Below, piece after piece: positions 8,901 to 16,820 of a DNA stretch of 42,214 nucleotides. The stretch covers positions 1-42,214 of the forward strand of contig JAVEEC010000121.1 in the NCBI GenBank assembly GCA_030840645.1, written 5' to 3'. This DNA comes from Frankiaceae bacterium. Lineage in GTDB: Bacteria; Actinomycetota; Actinomycetes; BP-191. The notes under the pieces are model-generated. The model made no database searches. It had not been told where the DNA came from and saw only the letters and a program-made list of their open reading frames with translations. Within the stretch, counting starts at the first letter, position 1, and every line of letters begins with the position of its first letter. A program made the translations under genes and the position numbers.

Positions 8901-11900
8901 GTTCGCCGCGATGGAGGCCCCGCCCCAGACGAACTGCGAGAGCAGCGCGCCGTCGCTGACCAGGGACGTGCGGCCGCGGCCGACATCGCGCATCACCGTG
9001 TCGAACTGGTAGCCCAGCAGGACCAGCTCGCCGTCCGGCGACACCGTCGAAGCGCCGCTGTTCTGCAGGTCGAGGCCGTCCGCGCCGGTGGACACCAGGA
9101 TCGTGTTCGTCGTCGGCGCGAGCATCCGCCGCTGGTAGGCGCTGCTATACGTCGTGAACGCATCCGGGCTGCCCGGCCGCCCCTCCTTCTGTGCGTACGT
9201 CTGCGCGTTGATCGTCACGACCGCACCGTCGCGGGAGAGCCCGGCGACCGCGTTCGCCGTGGAGAACGGCGCGTTGACGTCGGTCGTCACGCCTGCCGTC
9301 CGGTCCCGCCAGAAGCCACCGCTCGCCGCCCGCCCGGCGACGTACCGCCCGTCCTGCGACACGAAGCCGCCGGAGACGTTCGTCATCTGGAGGCCGTTGC
9401 CGTAGACCGACACCAGCTCGACCGTGCCGGTCGTCATGTCCTTGAGGAACAGGTCCGGCTCGCCGTTGGCGTCGTTCGCGACGAGGTTCGACGCGGACGA
9501 GGTGATGAGCACGTAGCGGCCGTCCGGCGATACGTCGGAGACGGTGGAGTGGCTGTTCGCCTCCCCGCCGGAGGCGCTCGTCGAAACCAGGACGAGGGTG
9601 TCGGTGTTGCGGTCGAGCCGGTACACGTCCTCGTAGTCGTTGGCGTCGTCGGGCGTCTTCGAGCGCAGTGACGAGAAGAAGACGTAGCGGCCGTTCCCGC
9701 TGATCTGCACCGAGTCGTGCGGGTCGTACGCGAGGCTGCCCCGACCGCCGAGCAGGTACACGGTCTGCTGCGCCCGGTCGGAGAGCAGCGTGCTGTGCAG
9801 GTACGGCTCGGTCTCGGTACCGCTGCCACCCTCGGTCCAGACCACCGACTTTCCGTCGTCGCTGATGTCCGACCGCTCGGCGCGCCAGGACGACAGCAGC
9901 GTCTCCATCACCGGGACCATCTGGTCGGTGGGAGTGCGGTTGTAGGTCACGGAGACCGTCGACCCGGCCGGGTTCACCGACGTCAGGGTCAGGGAGTAGG
10001 CGACGCCATTCGTGAGGCCGCCGATGACGGCGCCCGCCGCGGACCCGCCGACCGTGCGGGTGATGTTGCCCGGGTTGGCCGTGATGACGTACGACGTGAC
10101 CGGGGTGTCGCTGGGCAGCCAGAAGACGTTCATCGCGCCATTGGCCGGCAGCATGTTCAGCTCGAAGACACCCTGCGGTGCCGACCAGGGGGTCGTCACC
10201 GAGGCGGACGGCGCGGATCGCGGGCCGTCGTACGCGTTCTGGACGCAGGTCCCGCTGCCGGAGACCAGCGCCTGGACGCGGAACACGTACGCCGTGGCCG
10301 GGTTGAGCCCGGTCACGTCGGCGGTCGTCGCGCCGGTCGTCTCGCGGCAAGCCCCGCCGGGCGAGGACAGTACCCGGTAGCCCGTGATGGTGGTCCCGTT
10401 GGTGGCGGCAGCGGTCCAGGTGACGCGCACCGACGTCGCGGACAGCACCGAGGTCGTGAGACCGGACGGGGCACCCGGGCCGTTCGCGAGCGTCGTGGGC
10501 GCCGACGCGGCCGAGGGTGTGCCGAGACCGGCACCGTTCTTCGCGACGACGACGAACGTGTAGGTGGCCCCGGCGGTGAGGCCGGTAACTGTCGCGCTTG
10601 TCGCGCCCGCGGCGGCGGTGACGCTGCGGCCGCCGGGCTGCGCGGACACCGTGTAGCCGGTGATCGCGCTGCGGCCGGTGTTGACCGGCGCGGTCCACGT
10701 GACGGTGGCGGCGTGGTCGCCGGCGGTCGCCGTCAGACCGGTCGGCGGGCCGGGCGGCTGGTCCGCGGGAACCACGTTCGGGGACTGCGCCGACGCGGGG
10801 CCGGTGCCGACCGCGTTGGTCGCGGTGACGGTGAACGAGTACCCGACGCCGTTGACGAGGCCGGTGACCATCACGCTGGTGCCCGATGTGGTGGCGGTGG
10901 CGCCGTCCGGGAAAGCCGTGACCGTGTACGACGTGATCGGCGAGCCGCCGTTCGACGCGGGCGCGGTCCAGCTGACCTGGGCGCTGTTGTTGAGCGGGCT
11001 GCCGGTGACCGCCGTCGGCGCGCCAGGCACCGCGACCGGGGTGACCGTCCCCGTCGACGCGGCGGGGCCGGCGCCCACGCCGTTGGTGGCGTTGACGTAC
11101 GCGTAGTAGCCCTGGCCGTTCGTGAGGCCGGTCACCGTTGCCGAGGTCGCGGTGCCCGCGGCGGTCTGCGTGGAGACGAGGCCGCCGGCCGAGGCGTACG
11201 TGGTGACCGTGTAGGACGACACGGGGTCGCCGTTGGCCGGCGCGGCCGTCCAGGACACCAGCATCTGCGCGTTCTGCGGGGTCGCCGTCACCGCGCCCGG
11301 CGCGCCCGGTAGCGCCGCCGGCGTGACTGCCGACGACACGGTCTCGGCGCCCTGGCCGAGCGCGTTGGCGCCCTTGACGCCGGCCGTGTACGCGGTGCCG
11401 TTGGTCAGGCCGGTGACGTGGTAGCTGGTCGCGGTGGTGCCGACCGCGAACTGCGCGACCTGGGTGGCGCCCTGCTTGACGGTCAGCGTCTGGCCGGTCA
11501 GCGGGCTGCCGTTCGGGTCGGGCAGCGCCCAGGTCACGTCGAGCGCGGTGTCGCCGCGCGTCGCGCTGACGCTCGCCGGCGCGAGCGGAACGCTCTTCGG
11601 CACGACGGCGCCGGACACGGCGGCCGGACCGGTGCCGCCGTCGTTCGTCGCGGTGACCTCGAACGTGTACGACTGGCCGTTGGTCAGGCCGGTCACGGTG
11701 TACGACGTCGCGGTGCCCGCGAGTGGGTACGTCGCGACGACCGCGCCGCCTGCGTCCTTGACCTTCACGGTGTTGCTGTTGAGCTGGCCGTGGCCGTTCG
11801 CCGCGGTCCACGTCAGCGCGGCGCTCTGGTTGCCTGGGGTGGCCGCGAGGTTGGTCGGCGCGTTGGGCGCGAAGTACTGCCAGGTGATGTTGGTGCGCGG

Positions 11901-13241
11901 GGTCCACGAGCCGTTCTCGCCCGCCGCGAAGTCCTTCGCCGCCTGGGTGTCCGTCGTGGTGCGGATGCTCATGCCGTAGTTGGTGCTCGGCGTGTCCGCC
12001 CACGCCTGGAACTTCGTGGTGAGCCGCGCGTCGTGGAACGACATCCAGTTGTTGGCCTCGCACGCCGACCCGACGACGCCGCCCGCCGCCGACGTCGCGG
12101 TGGCGAGGACGCCGGCGGCCGTCGTGTCGGTCGAGGGCTGCGTCGCCCAGGTGATCGTGTCCGCCCAGAACGCGTTGACCTTGTAGAGCGTCGTGGTCTT
12201 CGCGGTGCAGACGAGGGAGTCGACGTTGCCGAGGAACACCGTCGCGTCGGTGATGTCCTTGCCGTTGTACGCCGCCATGTCGAACCCGATGTAGCTGTTG
12301 TACGTGCTGGTGCCGCGGACGCCGATCTTGAGGTAGATGTTGGTGCCGTACGCCGCCGTCGGGACGGCCGAGTTCACGTACGTGTCCCTGGACCGCAGGA
12401 TCTGCACCGTCGGGTCGACCGTCACGGGGTACACGAGCGACGGGTCGGCGAGGAACGCGCGGTCCGGCGTCATCTCGAGGACGGGACCGGCGGGCGTCGA
12501 GCGGACCGCGACGCCGACCGGCGCGCCGCGTCCGGTCGCGTCCCACATGCGCGCGTCGCCGATCCACGCGCGCGTCGCTCCCTTGGCGTCGACGAGCGCG
12601 ATCGTGCCGTCGGTCGTCTTCGCTGTCAGGCCGGGCGCCACCAGCGGCAGCCGCAGCCGCGCCGCTGCCTTCGCCGCGGCCGCGGTCTTGAGGACGTAGG
12701 ACTGCTCGAAGCCGTCGGGCAGCGCGACCATCTCGACGTCGGTGCCGGGCAGCGCGTCGGCGTAGCGCGCGGTCGCGCCGTCGAGGTCGGGCGCGGGCAG
12801 CGCGCCGTCCCAGCCGAGCGCGACCGACGCGCCGTCGTGCTCGATGCTCGCGAGGCCGCCCGCGCCACCGGGCGAGAACGCCATGTCGCCCACGGTCGCG
12901 GCGGGCCGTACGGCGCCCTCGCGCAACGCGACCGTGGTGTCGACGTCGACCCAGTCGTCGCCGCGTCGGGTCCGCACCGGGTGCGCCGCGACCTCGTCGC
13001 TGAACGTCCCGTCCGGGTTGGCCCAGCTCCGCACCGTCTCCGACGTGGCGTCGGTGACCTCGACGCGGCGCTTCGTGGCCCGCGCGGCCGCGGCGGCGGC
13101 GGCGCGGGTCGGGCGCCTGTCCGGGTCCGCGTCAGCGTGCGGAGCGGGTGCGGCGCTCGCCGTGACCGGGGCTACGACGGTCAGGCCGGCGGCGACGACG
13201 GCACCGAGAACGAGCAGCGCAGCATGACGCGAACGAGACAT
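2904..13241 (-). CDS. Giant secreted RHS/YD-repeat polymorphic toxin
   Basis: A 3445-residue protein. ATG 13241 is preferred over a GTG at 13283 because it directly precedes a Sec signal peptide (MSRSRHAALLVLGAV..., cut near SAAPA) and has a GGGGGGA ribosome site. Approximate domains: DNRLRE/CBM-like, 278-455 (RDTYVNSAVPTAAYGTNIYL); seven Fn3 domains, 455-1107, each opening with a PxxP-type motif and a Trp strand; TolB/PD40-like propeller (SPDGRYV), 1110-1470; DUF6531-like entry, 1485-1590; many YDxxGR repeats to about 2990; RHS core, about 2993-3100, ending GARWYDPATGTF...NRYGYGDANPVTFNDPDG. The remaining 345 residues are the variable tip. They contain two hydrophobic helical stretches and end with a compact module (VFRVEG...GSGRMLP) that I cannot assign with confidence. 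RHS shells encapsulate a C-terminal toxin for delivery to competitors. The next gene, overlapping by 4 bases, is the likely immunity gene. Confidence 0.9.
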   Translation of the reverse strand: MSRSRHAALLVLGAVVAAGLTVVAPVTASAAPAPHADADPDRRPTRAAAAAAARATKRRVEVTDATSETVRSWANPDGTFSDEVAAHPVRTRRGDDWVDVDTTVALREGAVRPAATVGDMAFSPGGAGGLASIEHDGASVALGWDGALPAPDLDGATARYADALPGTDVEMVALPDGFEQSYVLKTAAAAKAAARLRLPLVAPGLTAKTTDGTIALVDAKGATRAWIGDARMWDATGRGAPVGVAVRSTPAGPVLEMTPDRAFLADPSLVYPVTVDPTVQILRSRDTYVNSAVPTAAYGTNIYLKIGVRGTSTYNSYIGFDMAAYNGKDITDATVFLGNVDSLVCTAKTTTLYKVNAFWADTITWATQPSTDTTAAGVLATATSAAGGVVGSACEANNWMSFHDARLTTKFQAWADTPSTNYGMSIRTTTDTQAAKDFAAGENGSWTPRTNITWQYFAPNAPTNLAATPGNQSAALTWTAANGHGQLNSNTVKVKDAGGAVVATYPLAGTATSYTVTGLTNGQSYTFEVTATNDGGTGPAAVSGAVVPKSVPLAPASVSATRGDTALDVTWALPDPNGSPLTGQTLTVKQGATQVAQFAVGTTATSYHVTGLTNGTAYTAGVKGANALGQGAETVSSAVTPAALPGAPGAVTATPQNAQMLVSWTAAPANGDPVSSYTVTTYASAGGLVSTQTAAGTATSATVTGLTNGQGYYAYVNATNGVGAGPAASTGTVTPVAVPGAPTAVTGSPLNNSAQVSWTAPASNGGSPITSYTVTAFPDGATATTSGTSVMVTGLVNGVGYSFTVTATNAVGTGPASAQSPNVVPADQPPGPPTGLTATAGDHAATVTWTAPVNTGRSAITGYTVSAQPGGRSVTAAAGATSATVTGLTAGATYTFVVVAKNGAGLGTPSAASAPTTLANGPGAPSGLTTSVLSATSVRVTWTAAATNGTTITGYRVLSSPGGACRETTGATTADVTGLNPATAYVFRVQALVSGSGTCVQNAYDGPRSAPSASVTTPWSAPQGVFELNMLPANGAMNVFWLPSDTPVTSYVITANPGNITRTVGGSAAGAVIGGLTNGVAYSLTLTSVNPAGSTVSVTYNRTPTDQMVPVMETLLSSWRAERSDISDDGKSVVWTEGGSGTETEPYLHSTLLSDRAQQTVYLLGGRGSLAYDPHDSVQISGNGRYVFFSSLRSKTPDDANDYEDVYRLDRNTDTLVLVSTSASGGEANSHSTVSDVSPDGRYVLITSSASNLVANDANGEPDLFLKDMTTGTVELVSVYGNGLQMTNVSGGFVSQDGRYVAGRAASGGFWRDRTAGVTTDVNAPFSTANAVAGLSRDGAVVTINAQTYAQKEGRPGSPDAFTTYSSAYQRRMLAPTTNTILVSTGADGLDLQNSGASTVSPDGELVLLGYQFDTVMRDVGRGRTSLVSDGALLSQFVWGGASIAANDRTIALSFDFSHPDREMRAIEFLRDGKALGNVWWAKWRQRINTLSGDYLESTTDANVTAAGPPLQVVRTYDSGNQAVGWFGTGFSSSYEFHLESLGTAVVAVFPDGRREMFTNDSTNQNPYVAPKGSASRLARNGDGTFTLTMRDAGRASFTAAGRLTALTDPHGRQSLVAYAGGKVSTVTDVVSGRALHFTWTGTHVTRVETDVVGIHGGPLAWTYAYTGDLLTSVCEPHAANGDTRCRTNAYTNGRLTESFNALGQRILQVAYQADGRVQSSATDGTHASTFAYVQPGVTQITDALGRVTRDEYDSGGRLAREVDVNGKSRLTTYDSYGWPLTVTDENGTVTTTAYSSTGDLLSQKRGDNAGVVGATPATAYLSYDAAHNVLTRRDPRSGSASDNTYLTSYVYDAGNNVTTETSPPVAGFPSGVTRTWAYSVGTETAIGGGTVPAGLLLTATDARGKVTRYRYASNGDLREVENAAGAVTKNTYDELGRVTTKTEVSAAYPAGTVTTYTYDELSRTVIETAPLTHDAVTSAAHQLRTTRTYDRADRLVRNALSDAAGTDPTRATDYVLDPGNRVMSATDAQTGVAETYEYDAVGNLTAVVDRLARRTEITYTSRNQKEIVRRMAVLDRNGLNPRTVVVESYTYDDAGRQKTATDVLGRVTQYGYDTFDRTTSETLLGFVDPNGSSRDIVGSRVRYDAAGNLLESWRGSDLLHETFTVDAMNQVTQHVLFNTNGVDRTTTSTYDGGGLELTRTLAGGGRTEQVTRTFDNLGHPASETVENGATDLTTWFRYDDRGLLVATTDARGASSGDASYTTDLAYDEADRQVSTALPSVSTFTVAGGTVTTRPTTTTGYDSFGDQAHLRDARGSVVTATYDKLGRRTRVDQPSYTRPSDSAVLTPYETWTYDNASRVLSSRDRRAGVTTYRYDGLDHLVGRDDPAVAAGTPTWSFTNDDAGRVTSTTDPVGAVVNTAYDKLDRVTATTDVVRSLTGGSTVNATTKLQYDDMGRLTRREEPSSTSAVWTYSYEAAGNLRSVTDPLTRVTSSTYDVAGRLTGVTDPLTRKTEYVYDLAGRRTAVNHYDAALVQVSHETTAYDNIGNPTTEVSARGFSTYQAFDKAGRLSTVTTPLTATAFTTTGFAYDAGGLVTRTTDGRGYDAAQVPAKTGSAYDVQYTYNVWGRPESTVEPSTTAHPAAADRTWTTSYDDGGLPVTELRPGGVQVSRTYDALGRLTAEHGAAVAGSPVVPVADRTLGYDLAGLLRTVGHPGGNLTYTYDDRGDLATAAGPAGATTVTRDVAGRPTSIVDPAGTHAFTWTLRNELDTEADPLTGVTIDRDYDNAGQLSVEKLGASAGVRRFTYDALGRVTNDQVENSAAVVQTKIAYGYDADGNVTTQNVTASGNTGEGSNGYTYDRAGRLTQWTKPSAATEAYQYDAAGNRTLDATGASTYDARGRLLTSATASFTWSPRGTLASRTPNGGSAVAYAFDGLDRMVTAGATTYAYDSLDRVASTGFAYTGLLSDPTKTPTTTLSRSVSGNAVALSTAGVPSLVSLNQHGDVAARYNGAGTVSASKTYEPFGNVSGTVGSTGDVGFQTDFRDSGTGLVWMGARWYDPATGTFASRDAMARHNGSAQPMNRYGYGDANPVTFNDPDGHCASTGWNGCTLDVGPTSYVVDYAAGAYLDSSQAYSTPPPMKPGDLEAAADAMGMAEDPDIAILYRYHMIAGAVLGAVGQRLGAMLDKGVAFAHRVSTVIGDMRDPVQLLKDVVNVGSAAINGIERFVEDLGSFGSYVLHKASFGHVPEFSLHGTLPRVGYVFNDARSKEFSSLAEDIFTVAPPIGTALRVIGKAVEVTRIAALTEKLSALRGVAEVEAVADATTDVTRVFRVEGAGNARLAIDAAGEVGIAGDTMLHLNFGDEARAREFLKTRLTQGHSQDVIKTFDVRSSYLDELRASAVPQAAGAHYPMSPQVVDATKAADQYGLRAHHFADLRRAIVPGSGRMLP

Positions 13242-13392
13242 TGGGGTCCCCCCAAGAGAAAATGCGCGAAGGCCGTCACTCAACCGAATTACGGTGTCCG
13301 TGCCAATGGCCCGTACGAGCCATCCTGGGCCGGAGTGCGGGCCATCTTCGGCGCGCGGGCCACCCCCGTTACGACCGGGGCCGCACCGTCGT

Positions 13393-13398
13393 TAGAGT
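13393..13398 (+). promoter_or_regulatory. Candidate -10 element (TAGAGT) for the BNR-protein gene
   Basis: TAGAGT fits TANNNT and lies 31 bases before the ATG at 13430. That gives a leader of about 25 bases, long enough to hold the GGGGAGGGG ribosome site at 13416-13424. No convincing -35 is visible. The assignment rests on position only. Confidence 0.22.
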
Positions 13399-13429
13399 GG
13401 CGAGTCTTCGTTCCAGGGGAGGGGCAGCG

Positions 13430-14803
13430 ATGCGGGGCAGGGCGGCGTGGGCGCTGGCGGCCGCCGGCCTGCTCGTGCTGCCCGCACCCGGCCGCACGGC
13501 CGCCCCGCACGGCCCGCGCTGCGTGCGGATGGCGGTGTCACCGGCGTTCGCGACCGACCGGACGGCGTTCTGCCTCTCCTGGACCAACCACGCGGCCATG
13601 ACCGAGCCGGTCGCGGGCCAGCCGTCGTACACGTACGGGACCACCGACATCGGGGTGTTCCGCACCACCGACGGCGCGCGGTCGTGGCGGCGCATCGAGT
13701 CCGACCTGCCGTGGACGAGCGAGTCCGCGCTCGGCGGCATCGCGTTCTCGGCGCGGTACGCCGTCGACCACACGTTCGCGGTGCAGCTCGGCGACCAGGG
13801 CGTCTGGGGCACGACCGACGGGGGCGCGCACTTCACCGCGCTCGACCCGCTGGCGGTGTCCGTGTACCGCGGCTCCGAGCGGCTGCCCGGCCTGCTGACG
13901 TCGTTCGCGACGCAGACGGCGGCGGGGACGCCGCAGGCGTTCTTCGCGTACTTCGACTACTCCATCTCGTTCGCGGAGCAGGGCACCAAGCCGGACCCGA
14001 CGCGCAAGACGTGGAACGGCAACAGCGCGCTCGTCCCCGTCACCGGCGGCCACCTGCCGGCGCTCGCCTCCCCGGGCCCGTCGTGGACCGGCTTCCAGCT
14101 CTCGCAGACGTTCGGGCGCGGCGGCCGCGGCTACGTCGTGACGAACGACGCCAACGCGCTCTGGCTCTGCGACGACCGCCTCGCCTGCGGCACGCTGGTC
14201 GCGGCGTTGCCCTGGACGGTCCGGTCGCTGACCATCCTGGACGCCGCGGGCCGCGACCTCGCCGTCGTCATGAGCGAGTACGACAAGACGGCGACGCGGA
14301 ACACGATGCACGTCTGGCGGTCGCGCAACGGCGGCGCCACCTGGGCGCCGTGGACCGCCGCGGAACGGATCGTGGCGCCGTTCAACGCCGCCAACGTCCG
14401 CCACCGCGACAACGCCGCCAGCCTCGACCTGTCCATCGGCGTCGAGCCGGCGAAGCACCGGCGCATCGTCGTGCGCACCGCGAAGAGCAAGGCCGAGGGC
14501 GCGCCGGACACCTACGACGGCCGCGACATCCCGCCGTTCGAGCAGGTGTGGGTCAGCGAGGACGCGGGCGCGACGTTCGTCAAGACGGCGTCAGGACCCG
14601 CGGCGTTCCAGCCCGGTCGCGGGTCGCTGCCGTGGAACGCGCCGTTCGGCGACGCGTTCTTCGATGTCCAGCCCTCCGAGCTGGTCGTCGGCGCGGGCGG
14701 CACGGTGTTCACGCTGGCCCGTCAGGAGACGGCGAGCGAGCGCGAGCTCGACGCGGGCGTCTACTGCTCGACCGCCGGACGGACCTGGCGCCACACCTGC
14801 TGA
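13430..14803 (+). CDS. Secreted sialidase-like/BNR beta-propeller protein
   Basis: A 457-residue protein. ATG 13430 is used because it follows a strong ribosome site (GGGGAGGGG) and begins a signal peptide (MRGRAAWALAAAGLLVLPA...). The mature part holds recurring BNR/sialidase-type strands: GVFRTTDGARSWRRI, GVWGTTDGGAHFT, HVWRSRNGGATWAPW, VWVSEDAGATF and VYCSTAGRTWRH. This suggests a six- or seven-bladed propeller of the kind used in exo-alpha-sialidases and photosystem stability factor-like proteins. Sialidase catalytic residues cannot be confirmed, so a non-enzymatic binding role is equally likely. It is transcribed divergently from the RHS gene across a 188-base gap and ends 22 bases before the S9 peptidase. 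Confidence 0.72.
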   Translation: MRGRAAWALAAAGLLVLPAPGRTAAPHGPRCVRMAVSPAFATDRTAFCLSWTNHAAMTEPVAGQPSYTYGTTDIGVFRTTDGARSWRRIESDLPWTSESALGGIAFSARYAVDHTFAVQLGDQGVWGTTDGGAHFTALDPLAVSVYRGSERLPGLLTSFATQTAAGTPQAFFAYFDYSISFAEQGTKPDPTRKTWNGNSALVPVTGGHLPALASPGPSWTGFQLSQTFGRGGRGYVVTNDANALWLCDDRLACGTLVAALPWTVRSLTILDAAGRDLAVVMSEYDKTATRNTMHVWRSRNGGATWAPWTAAERIVAPFNAANVRHRDNAASLDLSIGVEPAKHRRIVVRTAKSKAEGAPDTYDGRDIPPFEQVWVSEDAGATFVKTASGPAAFQPGRGSLPWNAPFGDAFFDVQPSELVVGAGGTVFTLARQETASERELDAGVYCSTAGRTWRHTC

Positions 14804-14813
14804 CGTCAGAACG

Positions 14814-14819
14814 TACGCT
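14814..14819 (+). promoter_or_regulatory. -10 element (TACGCT) for a leaderless S9 peptidase transcript
   Basis: TACGCT ends six bases before the ATG at 14826, which predicts transcription starting at the start codon. There is no Shine-Dalgarno sequence. The context TACGCTCGAcccATG is nearly the same as that of the cyanophycinase promoter at 17848 (TACGCTCGgacgATG). Confidence 0.45.
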
Positions 14820-14825
14820 CGACCC

Positions 14826-16820
14826 ATGCAGCCTGACGTGCGCGACACCCCGCTCTATGCCGACGTCTGTGACCTGTACCGCCGCCTCGGCGAGCCGTTC
14901 GGCGAGATCGGCGCCGCGACCGGCCTCAGCCCCTCGCCCGACGGGACGCGCGCGGCGTTCACGGGCAGCAAGCGCGCGGCGTTCGACGTCGACGCGACGA
15001 GCCGCATCTGCGTCGTCGACCTCGCCACCGGCACCGTCGAGGAGGTGACCGCCGGGCCGAACGACGACCACTCGCCCGCCTGGTCGCCCGACGGCACCAC
15101 GATCGCGTTCCTCTCCGACCGCCGCCACGAGGGGCGCGCCGGACTGTTCCTGCTCGAAGCCGGGCGGCTCGGCGAGGCGCGGCAGGGTCCCGAGGTCGAC
15201 GGCTCGATCGAGTACGTCTCCTGGTCGCCCGACGGCACCAGGCTGCTGCTCGGCGTCGCCGGCACCGCCGCTGAGAAGTCCGGCGTCGAGGGCTCCGGCC
15301 GGATGAAGGACAGCGACGAGACGCCGCCGTGGCTGCCCAGGGTGACGACCGGCGACACCAGCAAGGAGTGGCGCCGTGCCTGGGTGTACGACGTGGCGAC
15401 CGGTACGGCCGCGCCCCTCTCCCGCGAGGGCACCAACGTGTGGGAGGCCGTCTGGTGCGGCCCCGGCACCGTCGCCGCGATCGCCTCGGACTCCCCCGAC
15501 GAGGGCGCCTGGTACGCCGCCCCGCTCGTCCTGATCGACGCCGCGACCGGCGCGGAACGCGTCCTCTACCGGGGCGCCGAGGGCCGCCAGCTCGGCTGGC
15601 CCGCCGCGACGCCGGACGGCGCGCGGGTCGCCGTCGTGCAGGCGCGCTGCAGCGACCGCTGGGTCGTCGCGGGCGACGTGCTCCTGCTCGACCCGGCGAC
15701 CGGCGCGGCGACGCCGGTCGACACCGGCGGCACCGACGTGTCGTTCCTCGCGTGGCGGGACGCCGGCACCCTCGCGTACCTGGGCGAGCGCGGCCTGGAC
15801 ACCGTCCTCGGCGAGTATCACGTCGTGACGAACGACACCGACGAGCTCTGGGTCGGCGCGGCGGCTCCGAACTTCGGTGCGCAGCCCGCGCTGCTGCCCG
15901 ACGGCACGACGCTGCTCGACCTGTCCGCGTGGGACCGCCCGGCGCAGCTCGCCGTCGCCGGCAAGGGCGTCGACCGGACCGTCCACGTCTTCGCGCCCGG
16001 TCGCGACGCCGACGCGCCAGGCACCGAGGAACGCGTCCGCTGGACCGCCCCCGACGGGCTGGAGGTCGAGGGGCTGCTGTACCGGCCGGCGACCGGCACC
16101 GCGCCGTACGCCACCGTCCTGCACGTCCACGGCGGGCCGGTCAGCCGCGAGCACTCGCGCAGCCCGGGCCGGCACAAGTACATCAGCCCGCTGCTCGCGC
16201 GCGGCTACGCGGTCCTCGTACCGAACGTCCGCGGCAGCAGCGGCCGGGGGCAGGCGTACGCCGAGCTGGTGTTCGGCGACATGGGCGGCGGCGAGACGAC
16301 CGACCACCTCGCCGGGCTCGACATGCTGGTGGAGCGCGGGATCGCGGACCCCGCGCGGATCGGCGTGATGGGCGGCAGCCACGGCGGGTTCATGACGACC
16401 TGGCTGGTCACCCAGGCCCCCGGCCGCTTCGCCGCGGCCACCTCCCTGTCACCCGTCACCGACTGGCGCAGCCAGCACTACACCAGCAACATCGCGGAGT
16501 TCGACGCGATCTTCGTCGGCGCCATGGACGACGCGGTCCGCGACGAACGCAGCCCGCTGCTGCACGCGAGCAAGGTCACCACGCCGACCCTGCTCACCGC
16601 CGGCGACGTCGACCGCTGCACCCCGCCGGGGCAGGCGCTGGAGTTCCACCAGGCGCTGCTCGAGAACGGCGTCCCGAGCGCCTGCGCGATCTACCCCGGC
16701 GAGGGGCACGGCGTGCGTCGCTACCCGGCGTTCCTCGACTGGGTCACCCGCATCGTCGGGTGGTTCGAGGAGTGGATGCCGGCTACGCGACCGGCGCCTC
16801 CCAGTCGTCCTCCGCGCTGA
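14826..16820 (+). CDS. S9 (prolyl oligopeptidase) family serine peptidase
   Basis: A 664-residue peptidase with no signal peptide. The N-terminal 400 residues form a TolB-like propeller with repeated SPDGT motifs (LSPSPDGTRAAF, AWSPDGTTIAF, SWSPDGTRLLL). The C-terminal alpha/beta-hydrolase domain has HVHGGP (oxyanion region), the nucleophile elbow GGSHGGF, Asp in AGDVDRCTPPGQ and His in GEGHGVRR, so the catalytic triad is complete. The family includes dipeptidyl- and acylaminoacyl-peptidases that cleave short peptides in the cytoplasm. Choosing ATG 14826 matches family length and the -10 box six bases upstream. Its last 38 bases overlap the convergent Hcp-like gene. Lying next to the cyanophycin operon, it could help use released peptides, but this is speculation. 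Confidence 0.9.
   Translation: MQPDVRDTPLYADVCDLYRRLGEPFGEIGAATGLSPSPDGTRAAFTGSKRAAFDVDATSRICVVDLATGTVEEVTAGPNDDHSPAWSPDGTTIAFLSDRRHEGRAGLFLLEAGRLGEARQGPEVDGSIEYVSWSPDGTRLLLGVAGTAAEKSGVEGSGRMKDSDETPPWLPRVTTGDTSKEWRRAWVYDVATGTAAPLSREGTNVWEAVWCGPGTVAAIASDSPDEGAWYAAPLVLIDAATGAERVLYRGAEGRQLGWPAATPDGARVAVVQARCSDRWVVAGDVLLLDPATGAATPVDTGGTDVSFLAWRDAGTLAYLGERGLDTVLGEYHVVTNDTDELWVGAAAPNFGAQPALLPDGTTLLDLSAWDRPAQLAVAGKGVDRTVHVFAPGRDADAPGTEERVRWTAPDGLEVEGLLYRPATGTAPYATVLHVHGGPVSREHSRSPGRHKYISPLLARGYAVLVPNVRGSSGRGQAYAELVFGDMGGGETTDHLAGLDMLVERGIADPARIGVMGGSHGGFMTTWLVTQAPGRFAAATSLSPVTDWRSQHYTSNIAEFDAIFVGAMDDAVRDERSPLLHASKVTTPTLLTAGDVDRCTPPGQALEFHQALLENGVPSACAIYPGEGHGVRRYPAFLDWVTRIVGWFEEWMPATRPAPPSRPPR

Noticed and set aside
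9145..12567. An open frame of 1140 codons on the minus strand inside the RHS gene
   Set aside because: It is an alternate-frame shadow of the Fn3/DNRLRE part. Its Arg/Gly/His-rich composition is the usual result of high GC in the wrong frame, and it shows no domain pattern.
11418..13601. A 727-codon plus-strand open frame opposite the RHS N-terminus
   Set aside because: It lies antisense to a well-supported signal peptide and Fn3 domains, and its sequence is low-complexity Arg/Val/Gly.
14709..16382. A 557-codon minus-strand frame opposite the S9 peptidase
   Set aside because: The plus-strand frame has complete catalytic motifs; this antisense frame has none.
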